Below are positions 35,578 to 47,553 of a stretch of DNA of 64,000 nucleotides, one piece after another. The position numbers and the translations under genes are program-made. The DNA comes from Dryomyza anilis (lineage: Eukaryota > Arthropoda > Insecta > Diptera > Dryomyzidae). Below the pieces are notes generated by a model that saw nothing but the letters and a program-made list of their open reading frames with translations, was not told the origin of the DNA and did not search any database. The number at the start of each line of letters is the position of its first letter. The stretch's first letter is position 1. The stretch lies in the NCBI GenBank assembly GCA_951804985.1, contig OX638133.1, positions 54,403,122 through 54,467,121 on the forward strand, read 5' to 3'.

Positions 35578-36066
35578 TTTGAAAAACACTTTAATTACTT
35601 TATTACCTCCACTTGAGGTTGATAAACTACACTCTTTTCAATTGCAACGAGAGGTCTTAACAATACCATCGTTGCATGTTTCACTTAAATTCTATTTTCA
35701 CTATGTTCTAGTGAGTTTTCACTTTCACTCAGTTTTGGTGTACGTGACTTTTGAAGAAAGTCCGACTTGCAGTTTTTGGCTGACACCAATTGCAAAATAG
35801 CAGAATTGTTGGCAATAGCTGCTTTGCTTATTTTAACATAGCCCCTTAATATTGCAATGAAATTATATTGCAAGCCTATGTTAACTGTGCAAGATAACTT
35901 GAGGAGGTGTGTTCTAAGCAAAGCTTTAGGGCTTTGCCAAATTATTATGCTGTACAACATGCTAAAAACATGATGCGCTCACCATATGTACAGCAACATC
36001 CAAAACTGAATGAGTAGTGAAGAACCACAAAGAAAAGAAAAATGTGTGAACTAATTCACATCGTTC
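35578..36066 (-). repeat. Second LTR-like segment, copy A
   Basis: On the minus strand it starts TGTGAATTAGTTCACACAT just after another purine tract (AGAGGGGGGAGGAACGA, about 36061-36077). It aligns with 34806-34215 at roughly 80-85 percent by eye. Each LTR-like piece has its own purine tract, so these may be tails of two related elements rather than one LTR pair. Confidence 0.5.
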
Positions 36067-36077
36067 CTCCCCCCCTC

Positions 36078-36428
36078 TGAAAAAAAATTATTATTAATAT
36101 TATGAATAATAATAATTTTCTACTAGATATCTTAGAAATATTTTTGAAGAAATGATGTTTTCTTAGAATTAATATTAAGAATAATAACGATACTAAGTTT
36201 ATTTTAACATGGTGATAATAATAATAATATGTTATTTTAACAATTATAATATGTTTATTTTTTCTTAAGTTATCTATAAAAATATTTTTGAATATTTGAA
36301 TGTGTTTCAATAATAATAATATTTTTTATATAGATTTCTTCTTTTATATATATATACTTATTTTTATTTTTTTATTATTATTTTTTTCTGTATATATATT
36401 TTATTTTTTTTCTTGTGTTTTGTTTTTT
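36078..36428. other. Low-complexity A/T stretch
   Basis: This is an ATT/TAA-rich sequence with no gene or motif recognised. It is repeated in copies B and C. Confidence 0.5.
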
Positions 36429-36958
36429 TATACCCTACACCTATGAGGTACAGGGTATATTAACTTTGTGCATATATTGTAACGCCCATTAGGAGGCGTG
36501 TCCGGTATGGAAAAGTATATATATTCTTGATCAGCATCACTACCCGAGTCCGTTTAGCCATGTCCGTCTGTCTGTCCGTCTTGCTGTCTTGCTGTCCGAA
36601 TACAGAATAACTTGAGAAATACTGATCAGAATGCGATGAAATTTCGTCTCAATATATTTTAGCCAAAAGTAGGAACTGAGTTTGAAAATGAGCCAAATCG
36701 GTCAACGGACACGCCCACATCCCATACAAGTCACTTTTATATAACTCTTTCGGAACTAATAACTCGAAAATATTCAAGGTATAGTTATAAATTTTAAAAC
36801 GTTTTATTAGAATTCACCTAAGAATATGTGGTCCAAAAATGGGCGTGATACGCCCACTTTTTTTTTCATTATTTCCCGGGTTTTCATAGTGGAAATTTGA
36901 TCCGTAAATTATTAAAATCAAATCTATGAAATATTAGCCTTTCAAAATTTTAAATATA
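36429..36958 (-). mobile_element. DINE-1/mini-me-like element, inverted, copy A
   Basis: It is the reverse orientation of 15649-16432: TATACCCTACACCTATGAGG at the left, the AGTATATATATTCTTGATCA core, and only short TGTCCGTC microsatellite text. It is truncated at the tandem junction, before the hairpin end. Together with 26683-27508 it forms an inverted pair around the 9.2-kb unit. Confidence 0.6.
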
Positions 36959-37646
36959 TTCATAACGAGACGTCCGACTCATAACGAGACGTCCGACTCT
37001 GGCCGCTATAGGCAAGCGCGGATCCAAGGGGGGAGCGATGGGGGCGATCGCCCCCCCAAAAAAGGCGCAAAATTTTCTAAAAAGCATAAAATTTCAAATG
37101 CGCCTTATTTACTAAATGTTTGCGACTCTATAGAAGGGCGCAAAATATACAGAAGAGCGTTAAATTTTCTAAAAAGTATAAAATTTTAAATGCGCCTTAT
37201 TTTCAAAATGTTTGCGCCTCTCTAGAAAGGCGCAAAATATACAGAAAGGCGCAACATTTTCTAAAAAGCATAAAATTGCAAATGCGCCTAATTTACAAAT
37301 TGTTTGCGCCTCTACAGAAGGGCGCTAAATATAGTAAAAGGCGCAAAATTTCAGAATTTTTAGGCCTTTTTAAAAGACCGGTAACTTCAGAGAAAGGCAC
37401 TAAATTTTGAAAAAAATAAACACAAAATGGAAAATGCGCTTAAAATGCAGAATATTTGCGGCTTTTAAAAACATTGCAAAATATAGAAAAAGGCGCCAAA
37501 TTTAAAAAAAAAAAACAAAAAACAATTAATATACAGTGTAAATATGCGTCATATTCATTTTTGGTTTGTTTTGATAATTTTGCGCTTGTGAAGACGATAA
37601 ATACTGTAAGTTATGCGCTGTTTTAATTTTGATCGTTATTTGAATA

Positions 37647-38732
37647 CCGTCAACTGGGGTGACTTTGACCCGAAAAACTGTATATGTTGATTTTGTAATG
37701 CTTTTAATTCGCTATTTTGTAATGGAATTAATATTTCATTATTTTCGCAATCAAAATTTCATGGTGTAATAACAGTAATTATAAAAAAATAAAAATAAAA
37801 ATGGTTCAAAGTCACCTCGCGCGTGAGGTGACTTTGGCCCAAACATGTTTATCACTAATTTTATCTATGTTTTTATGGAACTATGAGATGACTATGATAA
37901 TATATCATCATAAACGTTTTACTGAAAATCCCGATCACTTGAAACCCATATATTTCGAATAATAAGCATGGTAATAAGGATTAATATGAAAAAGATATAA
38001 AGCATTTTGTATTTATCATTAGAACAAGTTCATTAAATGGAATTAATCAAGTAAAATAGCCAACTGATATGTAATATCAATTACAAAAAATAAATTCTGA
38101 CTATTTCACACTTCTTTTTTAGTAAAGGGCTTATGTGAATTTATTTTTTTAATATTTCTAGATAAATAATGATCACTTCCAGTTTGTACCCGCCTTAGTT
38201 TTGCAATTAACTCAACTCCGTTGTTTTTCATTTATATTGTTATGTCAATATCTGCCATTAAATAAACAAACTAACTAAAATTCAAACACGTTTATTTTAA
38301 AAATGGGAAAATATAGTATACATTTGGAAAATAATTGAACAAATAAATCCACAATTTCACATGAGTTATTTTAACATTGGGTATACACGTTCGAATTATT
38401 GATGTGGGTTTTAACCGGGTCAAAGTCAACTCCATGTATAGTTTTGGGCGACTTTAACTCGGGCCAAAGTCACCCCAAAAACATTAATTTTAAGAACGAT
38501 TAAATAAAATAAATAATTAAAAATAGTAATGGACTAAAATGACAATACATACATGGTTTATTAGAAAGAAAATATATTAATTTCTAACATAAAGCATACG
38601 TATATTTTACATACTCAATTGATTTTGTTCGTAAATAAAATTATTGATTTTTAGCTACATTTACAAAGATATTAATATGTTGTAATATGAGTGCTAAAAG
38701 TTAAGGAAATAGCATAACGCAGATAGAAAATG
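37647..38732. mobile_element. GTGACTTTG element, right end deleted, copy B
   Basis: The left end CCGTCAACTGGGGTGACTTT is intact. About 257 bp including the right terminal repeat are lost, joining GATAGAAAATG to ACTTAAAAAAACTTTTTG. Both deletion ends lie in A-rich sequence. Confidence 0.7.
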
Positions 38733-40645
38733 ACTTAAAAAAACTTTTTGACATTTTAATCTTTGTTAAAATGGTTCAAAATAGCGGGTAACTTTTATTT
38801 TAAAGTTGACTTTAAATTGTCTACGAATATGCGCCATTGTATTTTGACAAAGATTCTGAAGAATACACAATTCGAGTTTTAAGTGTTTTGAGATCTATAT
38901 CAAAATGTCCCAAGACAAAAATTTTAGGCAATGTCGAGACAGTTTAGAAACATTTGTTCGACATATTTTAAAAAGAGATCACAAGCTGTCTGCCCGATCC
39001 CAAAATATGCCGTGAATCTGTCATTAAAATTCCACAAAATTTTACAACCTTCATACACTTCCCAAAATAATCCAATTATCTGTGTGTTGGCCGGAAATAT
39101 TCCTGAAAAATGACATAAATTTTGTCTCGGGGTATCAATATTAAATCGAATTTAAACATTATAGGCGCATAACCATAGACAATTGTAAACAACTTTAATA
39201 ATTCGACTTAAAAAAATTCGACTTTTTTAGAATTTTCGTATAGAATAAATTGCCAAATAGATGATTTTGAATTTAGTTTTTAAAAAATACACATATTTTT
39301 TTGTATATCTTCGTTGTACAACTATAAGTCCAAATACCATTTATGAAAGTTTGATAAAAATTCGATAATTCATAGTTTAAGATGTGTTGGTGTATTTTTC
39401 ATAATTAAAAATCAATTATTTACAAAATATAGTTTTTAAGTATGTCCATTCGGCACTGCGCTAAAATGTTATGATTGTTTCAAATTATATTTGAAGAAGT
39501 TATTAACAAAAAAAATCGATATTGAAACAAAATTTATTTGATGACTTTTAGTTCTATAACGACGATTTATAATCTGATTTTTACGTTTTTAGTATTTTTG
39601 AAATTAAAAAAAACTGTTGTAAATTAATTGAATAATTGGGGAAATAACTATTACATTTTAATTCTTGAATAAATGGTACAAAAAACTAGGTTAAATATCA
39701 AACTTAAGTTTGGTACAAATGGTACAATTGGTACAAATGTTATACTTAAAAAAAAATCAAATATTTTTGGTTTTCGAAATATTCTGACTTGTTATGTGAA
39801 AATAATCATTAAAAATACATTGTGTATATCTGAAGTAGTTTTCCAATGAGATGTCGGTATTGATCACCTTTAATATAATACACAAATTGAATTTTGTTTT
39901 CAAAGGATACTGAGATATGTACAGCTTCGTAAAATCAGAGACCAAAAATATTTTTTTTTTCAAATTTATATGTAAAAAGTCATTGTAAGAAATTATGGCA
40001 CTGTAAAACAAAGGGTATCATTAGATAACATTCGATGAACATTTTTAATTTATGGTCTTATTTTTATTATAGGACTGTTAAATTTTAAAATATTTTTTAA
40101 TAATTATATTTGAGAAATATAAATAAAAGTTCATATTATTAAAGTTAAAAATAATTATTTTTGATAAATATTTTCAAAATTCAAATATAATTTTTATTTT
40201 AGATACATATTTATTAAAATCAATATTCATTATTATTTTTGATATATATATGGAAAAAAAGTCGTTACTCCTACCAAAAAATCTCCAAACAAACAATTTG
40301 GCTGAACTTTAGATAACCGGATGAAGTGAAATACTTTTTCTTCAAACTATCGGACTTGTGGCACTCCAGATAAATCGAAACCTTATAAAAAAAAAATTTC
40401 GATATAACTTGCCAACGAAATATTATAATTAACTGTTTAAAAAAGCGTTTCAGCGTTACCTATTCATTTCAAAATTTTCTTCGTCATTTTGATAAATAAT
40501 TAAATATTTTTCTCAACAATCAGCATTTCATATTAATTTTATTTTTTACAAAATTACAAATCCTAATCGCTATGGTTATTAGATCATAAAAATAACCATA
40601 TAATTACAAATGTGGCATTATTACCTTTCATTTGAGTACCTATAT
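38733..40645. other. AT-rich interior of copy B, no gene
   Basis: It matches 29547-31467. Only chance-sized frames are present. Confidence 0.5.
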
Positions 40646-40653
40646 GATCAAAT

Positions 40654-41523
40654 GGGATCCGTACGAAAAAAAAAATGTCGAAACCTTAAAATGTCGAATT
40701 ATAAAAGCCTTAGAACGCCGAAACAATATTTGGCCGAATCACAAAATGTCGAAAAATATTTTAAAGCTAGAAAATGTCGACAAATATTTTAATCTATAAA
40801 TACAAAAACATTTTTTATAGGATCATAAAATGTCGAAAAATAAAATGCCGAAGTATCAAAATGTTGAAATACAAATTTCAAATCCTATATGAGCAAGTCC
40901 ACACCGAATCTCGTAGGATTTGCAACTCACTCTCTTTGATTTAAATGATATTTTGGATAAAGGGTATCGGGATCTGCATTCACCATTTTTTTTCCGACCA
41001 CTATTTCCAAAGATATCATTAAAACTAATAAAACAATCTTTTGAAAAATTCTTCTAAACATGAACATATGACAACTGGTCGTTATCCTTGAACTTCGAAT
41101 TGCATGTCCTTAAAAAAAGCATTTAAAAAAAAAATCGAAATTTTGTTGATTTTTTATAAGTGTTGAAGCTAAATTCCAAGATTGTATTTTGAAGGCAGCA
41201 TATTTAAAAATCTCGGCATGAATTCTAGAGTAGCTAAAAATCAGAATTCGTTCTTTTTTAATATCTTTATCTTCGAGTTTTTTTCGACATTTTGCATCAT
41301 TTTTTCACCAAAAAATGATTTCGTCATATTAAATTTCGACATTTTTAGTTTTCGACATTTTTTTTTTCGACATTTTGGTTTTCGACATTTTGGTTTTCGA
41401 CATTTTGGTTTTCGACATTTTTGTTTTCGACATTTTCAGGTTTCGACATTTTTATTTTCTACATTTTTGTCTTCGGTATTTTTAGTTTCGATATTTTAAA
41501 TTTCGACTTATCGTACCAGACCC
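40654..41523. mobile_element. Merlin-like foldback element, copy B
   Basis: The ends and GATCAAAT duplications (40646-40653, 41524-41531) are as in copy A, with three tandem 15-mers. Confidence 0.7.
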
Positions 41524-41803
41524 GATCAAATATGTAGATGGACCGGATAATCGTTTTTTCTAGGGTACTACGGATCCGACCGCACCCTATATTTGTTTTG
41601 TTTTTTAAGCAAATAAAACGGTTGATTTAAAGAAAAAAGTTGCTTTAAAGAAGTGCAGTTGTATAAAATATAAAGTACAGAAAATATAAAAAAAGGGCCC
41701 AAATTAATTGTTGGGGCGCATTTTAGAAAAAATTGGAAAACGGCGCAAAAAAATCAATCTCCCCCCCCCAAATCATACTTCTGGATCCGCCCATGGCTAG
41801 AGG

Positions 41804-43319
41804 CGTCCATAACTCAAAACCTTTAAAAGTTTTAAGATGAAATTTATTTTAACTTTTAGCTGAATGAATACCCTTTCAGGCGATACCAAATTCTATTGCT
41901 TCTAATGTTTCCAAACCTGCTCGCTAGATGCTTAAAATGTGAGATTTTTTGGTTATAAAACTTCATTTTGCTATAAGGCCTGTACCCTCTAGGTTTGGAA
42001 CAATTTGGTAAGCATTTGACCAGATACTTCATTAGTCGGAAATGTATGAAAATTAAAAAACACAATTACTGGACACTAGCCTGGAACCCTTTCTTTCGAC
42101 ACTTTTTCAATTATAAAAACAGTGGGCATAAACCTAAGTGGGCACGTGTCCTAAAGTTTTCCACCAGATTGCCATGCCTGTTAATAAAAATCCATTAATA
42201 AAAAATGTATTTATTTTTGTTAAGGGTACCACGTGAACATATTTGCGACTTTCTTTATTCAGTTTTAGGACAAAATTTCACATAAGTGACATTTGGGATA
42301 TTTATGATTTTATTTTTGTCACTTTATGCCCATTTAGTTGGCCTGTCATTTTTCAAAATTGTTTTTCTAAATGTACATTTCGGTTTAAAATTCACATAAG
42401 AACTAAATACGTGAAAACAAGGTTTTAAAATACTTGTTTAAAGTATCAACAGTAGCGATTTTATACCGAGTATGATAATTACATTAAACACTTTGTAAGT
42501 GTTCAATAAATTATTACTCCTAAACACATTCATTACTTCTGTTAACTACTGCATGTATTTATCTTAAATGGTAAATTTTAATTAGATTTTGGAACAAATA
42601 CTTATTAATTGCCTCAAATAATAATTATTGGAAGTGTTTGCTAGAAACACTTGTTTGCGAGGATGTATATGCCCGAGTATTTCCGAAAGCAATCATCTAA
42701 TTGTCATGTAATAATGCTGTGCCGAACCTCGCCAAACGTGCAATTTTAACACTAGAACTCACATTCGACTCAGACAAATTAACAGCTTCCATGCCCACTG
42801 TTGCCTACAGGCAATATTGCAAGTTTTGTTCCAAAACCCGTGTTAAATGTCGCTATTTCCTGTTAAATAAAGAGACTTACTTCATCTTCTTTTCTGCATT
42901 AAACTTCGTCCTTCTTTATTTTTATATCACTATTAATTACTTTACAATCTTTTGTTCATGTTACGTTTTACAAAATAGTACAATATACAACTCTTAATTT
43001 TAAAACAACTCACTTAAAAACTAAATAACTGACGCTTATATACTAATGCTTAATCTAAATCTCAATTCGCCACATCATTTGTTGCATTTCTTTACTTTCA
43101 CATTTCGCCAGAGGTCTTAACCCTGACCGTGAGAAATAACGCAAAATCATACAAAAATTCATTGACTCATGATGGCCTTGAATTGAAGTCATCATGAGTT
43201 TCTTTGTCTACCCGGCAATTGCATCGCGTGCTTATTTGTTTACAAGCCAACCGCTTAACATTGCTGCGAATTGGGTTCGCAGTCACTATTGCTGATATTG
43301 TATTTTTACGCCTGTTGTA
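41804..43319. other. Unassigned AT-rich stretch, copy B
   Basis: It repeats 32625-34140. No gene was recognised. Confidence 0.4.
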
Positions 43320-45256
43320 ATGTTGTAGTTGATTTATTTTACATTTTTTGATTTATTTTACAATTTAATTAATCAAAAGACACTTTTTAATGTTAGAGTT
43401 GAAAGAACACTTTTATTATTTTAGTACCTCCACTTGAGGTTGGTTAAACTACAATCATTTAAATTGCAACGAAAGGTATTAACAATACCTTCGTTGCAAG
43501 ATTTTCTTAAATTCAATTTTCATAATGTTCTAGTGATTTTTCACTTTCACTCAATTTTGGTGTACGTGACTTTTGAAGAAAGTCCGACTTGCAGTTTTTG
43601 GCTGACACCAATTGCGAAATATCAGAATTGTTGGCAACCGCTGCTCTGCTTATTTTTACGTAGCCCCCTAATCATGCAATGATAAATTCTATTGCAAGAG
43701 GTGTGGTCTAAGTAAAGCTTTAGCGCTTTTCAGAATTATCGCAAGCTTTTGTTAACTGTGGAAGAGAAGCTAACTTGAAAGAGGTGTGTTCTACCCAAAG
43801 CTTAGCGCTTTGCCAAATTATTATTGTTGCCAACGTGAAGCGTTGGGACAATGCTACAAACATGTTGCTTTACAACATGATATGAAAAACATGATGCGCT
43901 CAACATATGTACAGCAACATCCAAAATTTAATGAGTAGTGAAGAACCATAAAGAAAAGAAAAATGTTGTGAACTAATTCACAACACGCCGCATTTTTTAA
44001 CAACATGCTTTTGTTTTTAATCAAAATTGCACTACATTGAAATATTAAAATATGTTAGGAACGAAAATTCAAAAATAGCAAGAGATGCCCATTAGGGAAA
44101 TACCAATGAAATGACTGATTGCCATTATATTGACACCCAACATTCCTCCCCCTTAGAAAAAAAAAATTTACTTCAAACCTCCATATACTAACTTACTCTA
44201 TTCTTACTACATACTTATATACACATTCGCCTTCCTGCTTGTCAATCACCGTTTTCGTGTATTACTGTCGTTGTTGTCTCATTACTGCCGTTGTTGACCC
44301 CATAGTTGTCTTCTACTTCTTTTTGCAATTGCTCCAGTGTCCTCTGCAAGTTGCGTGTAGCAGGTTGAGTTACTGCTTGGTGCCAAAGGCTTACCGGAGT
44401 CTCCGTTTTAACACAGTTGTCTTCCTCGTATGCTCAAATATCACTCTTCCCGCTGGTGCCTTAGATTTGTACCAGTTCTCTCCGTCATTGGACTCCATCG
44501 GTATTATGGTTGGCTCTGCGGATAACAAAACTCTACTCACCAATGGCATGGGTGAAGCGATTCCCATTTGTGATACCGGTACTTCCAGTCCCAGAGTTGC
44601 TTTCAGATCCTCCTGGTTGTCTTCCCCATTACTTACTGCCCATCGCTAATCATTAGTTTCAAATAAAACGGTCTTACCTCTTGAAGATCCAGGAATCATT
44701 TGTCGAGCCCCCTTGAAAGCCCCTTGATGTCGTTTGCTCTGTCCTAGTACTTAAAATTTGAAAAACACTTTAATTACTTTATTACCTCCACTTGAGGTTG
44801 ATAAACTACACTCTTTTCAATTGCAACGAGAGGTCTTAACAATACCATCGTTGCATGTTTCACTTAAATTCTATTTTCACTATGTTCTAGTGAGTTTTCA
44901 CTTTCACTCAGTTTTGGTGTACGTGACTTTTGAAGAAAGTCCGACTTGCAGTTTTTGGCTGACACCAATTGCAAAATAGCAGAATTGTTGGCAATAGCTG
45001 CTTTGCTTATTTTAACATAGCCCCTTAATATTGCAATGAAATTATATTGCAAGCCTATGTTAACTGTGCAAGATAACTTGAGGAGGTGTGTTCTAAGCAA
45101 AGCTTTAGGGCTTTGCCAAATTATTATGCTGTACAACATGCTAAAAACATGATGCGCTCACCATATGTACAGCAACATCCAAAACTGAATGAGTAGTGAA
45201 GAACCACAAAGAAAAGAAAAATGTGTGAACTAATTCACATCGTTCCTCCCCCCCTC
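43320..45256 (-). repeat. LTR-retroelement remnant, copy B
   Basis: It matches 34141-36077: LTR-like pieces at about 43320-44142 and 44757-45245 with purine tracts, and the broken minus-strand frame between them (about 44242-44645). One substitution near 44640 changes GATCGC to CATCGC. Confidence 0.5.
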
Positions 45257-45607
45257 TGAAAAAAAATTATTATTAATATTATGAATAATAATAATTTTCT
45301 ACTAGATATCTTAGAAATATTTTTGAAGAAATGATGTTTTCTTAGAATTAATATTAAGAATAATAACGATACTAAGTTTATTTTAACATGGTGATAATAA
45401 TAATAATATGTTATTTTAACAATTATAATATGTTTATTTTTTCTTAAGTTATCTATAAAAATATTTTTGAATATTTGAATGTGTTTCAATAATAATAATA
45501 TTTTTTATATAGATTTCTTCTTTTATATATATATACTTATTTTTATTTTTTTATTATTATTTTTTTCTGTATATATATTTTATTTTTTTTCTTGTGTTTT
45601 GTTTTTT

Positions 45608-46142
45608 TATACCCTACACCTATGAGGTACAAGGTATATTAACTTTGTGCATATATTGTAACGCCCCTTAGGAGGCGTGTCCGGTATGGAAAAGTATATA
45701 TATTCTTGATCAGCATCACTACCCGAGTCCGTTTAGCCATGTCCGTCTGTCTGTCCGTCTTGCTGTCTTGCTGTCCGAATACAGAATAACTTGAGAAATA
45801 CTGATCAGAATGCGATGAAATTTCGTCTCAATATATTTTAGCCAAAAGTAGGAACTGAGTTTGAAAATGAGCCAAATCGGTCAACGGACACGCCCACCTC
45901 CCATACAAGTCACTTTTATATAACTCTTTCGGAACTAATAACTCGAAAATATTCAAGGTATAGTTATAAATTTTAAAACGTTTTATTAGAATTCACCTAA
46001 GAATATGTGGTCCAAAAATGGGCGTGATACGCCCACTTTTTTTTTCATTATTTCCCGGGTTTTCATAGTGGAAATTTGATCCGTAAATTATTAAAATCAA
46101 ATCTATGAAATATTAGCCTTTCAAAATTTTAAATATAGGCGT
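45608..46142 (-). mobile_element. DINE-1/mini-me-like element, inverted, copy B
   Basis: It matches 36429-36958 and extends a few bases further (TATAGGCGT) before passing into GCAATACCCC and T-rich sequence. It lacks the hairpin end. Confidence 0.6.
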
Positions 46143-47096
46143 ATTGCAATACCCCTTTTTTGACTATTTTTTTATATATCTTCTCATTTTTTCTTCTTTT
46201 TTATTTATTAAAAATTTAATATTTAATTTTTTTTCCTCTTTAAAAATTTAATATTAAAAACCTGTTTTTTTTATATATTTATTCCTTTATATATATATTT
46301 TTTTAATATTTATCCCTATTTTTTTATGTACGTTAAAAGTTTAATATTTAATTCTTAAAACGTTTGTTTTTGTTTAATTTTAACTGCACTAAATATTTTA
46401 ACGTATAAATCCCCTTTTTTTTAATTTTTAATTCTTTGTTTTTGTTTTTTATATCTGTTAAAAATTTAATACCTGTTTTTTTCATTTTCTTTATTCTACT
46501 AATATATTTCCTGTTTTAACAGTACTAAATATTTATATATCTGTTTTTTTTTTTTAACTAACTAATATTTTTCTCCTTTTTTAAGAAATTTAAATTATTA
46601 TAAGTTCTTCAAATTCATTTAAAATGTATATCTTATATTTAAACTCATTCAAATTGAATTATATGTAAATAAATATAATTAGAGTTGCGATTTATTTTCT
46701 AAACATCTTTATTATTTTATTTTCGTGTACTCATATAAGTCATATTCTATGATATTTATTTGCATTGTTTATGGTATCAAAAAAAACTGCAAGACCTGCA
46801 TTTATATGCCAGCTATGAACGCTCGCTTACTTATGACATACATACGTTCGTACAAATTGCATATGTGATACAGCATGAAATACTTGGGTGAAATGTCCAT
46901 TATTAAGGTTTGATGGCTTGCTCTATTAATGTAGGTCAGTAGTACAATAGTTGGTTTGCGTTATCTGCATTGACTACGACAATTTTATGATGAATTTTTA
47001 TTTAATTTTATATGAAGGCAATTCGTTGCCGTTGCTTAATTTATTTATTTTCTCAATTGATGATTATCTATCTTTAAAATTATAAGTTTTTCTCCT

Positions 47097-47099
<3 letters not shown>
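46143..47099. other. T-rich low-complexity stretch
   Basis: Long T-rich text contains repeated AAAATTTAATATT-like words and a more complex island at about 46740-46990. There is no open frame of note. It may be the decayed 3' region or LTR of the minus-strand gypsy element, but no TG/CA ends were fixed. It is repeated at 54063-55023. Confidence 0.4.

Positions 47100-47141
<42 letters not shown>
47100..47141. repeat. (TA)n tract at gypsy unit start
   Basis: The tract is followed by the sequence (TTTTTATTACTAAATTATTG) that also follows the TA tracts at 55024, 57211 and 62463. Confidence 0.9.
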
Positions 47142-47144
<3 letters not shown>

Positions 47145-47545
47145 TTATTTTTTATTTTTTATTACTAAATTATTGTTTTAAATATGTCCAATGTTTTTGT
47201 ATTATATTTTTTCTTTTGTTTTTTACTTAATATTTTCCTAAACTATTTATATTTATTTCTTCCTCTAAATGACAAGTTTTTTAATGTTTCATTTAATGAT
47301 TACTCTATATCTTATGGTTAGATTTATTTTTTCTATCATAATGTTGCGATCTACGAGTTTAATTGTCAACGCATAGCTAATTGGTTTTATATTGTTACTT
47401 TTATGGGTTCTAACTTATGGTAATATTATAATATTTTTAGTTTTAACGGCATACACTATTTTTTATATGCCTTCCAAATTGAAGAGAACTTGGTTTGTGT
47501 GATTTGTATTTTATAGGGTTGAGGTTCTTGTCGTATTGTTTTTCG
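47142..47545 (-). pseudogene. Gypsy pol 3' tail fragment
   Basis: It holds only the end of the pol frame on the minus strand (KPSSLQFGRHIKN region at about 47432-47500) and its downstream AT-rich tail. It is cut at 47545 by the 7.9-kb tandem junction. Confidence 0.6.
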
Positions 47546-47553
47546 AATAATTG

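Larger units (their letters stand above)
27535..36958. repeat. 9.2-kb tandem unit A
   Basis: It runs from ATTCATAACGAGACGTCC before the Tip100-like element to the inverted mini-me remnant. It is repeated head to tail at 36959-46142, with a spacing of 9443 bp near the start and about 9180 bp after a private deletion in B. Confidence 0.9.
37013..41795. mobile_element. hAT-Tip100-like element, copy B
   Basis: It has the same ends as 27570-32616, with GCTATAGG before and GCTAGAGG after. The GCGC minisatellite is at about 37065-37345. Confidence 0.6.
36959..46142. repeat. 9.2-kb tandem unit B
   Basis: At the junction, CATAACGAGACGTCCGACTC is written twice in a row (about 36961-37000), a local 20-bp duplication. 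The internal content is nearly identical to unit A. The main difference is loss of about 257 bp that removes the right end of the GTGACTTTG element. Confidence 0.9.
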
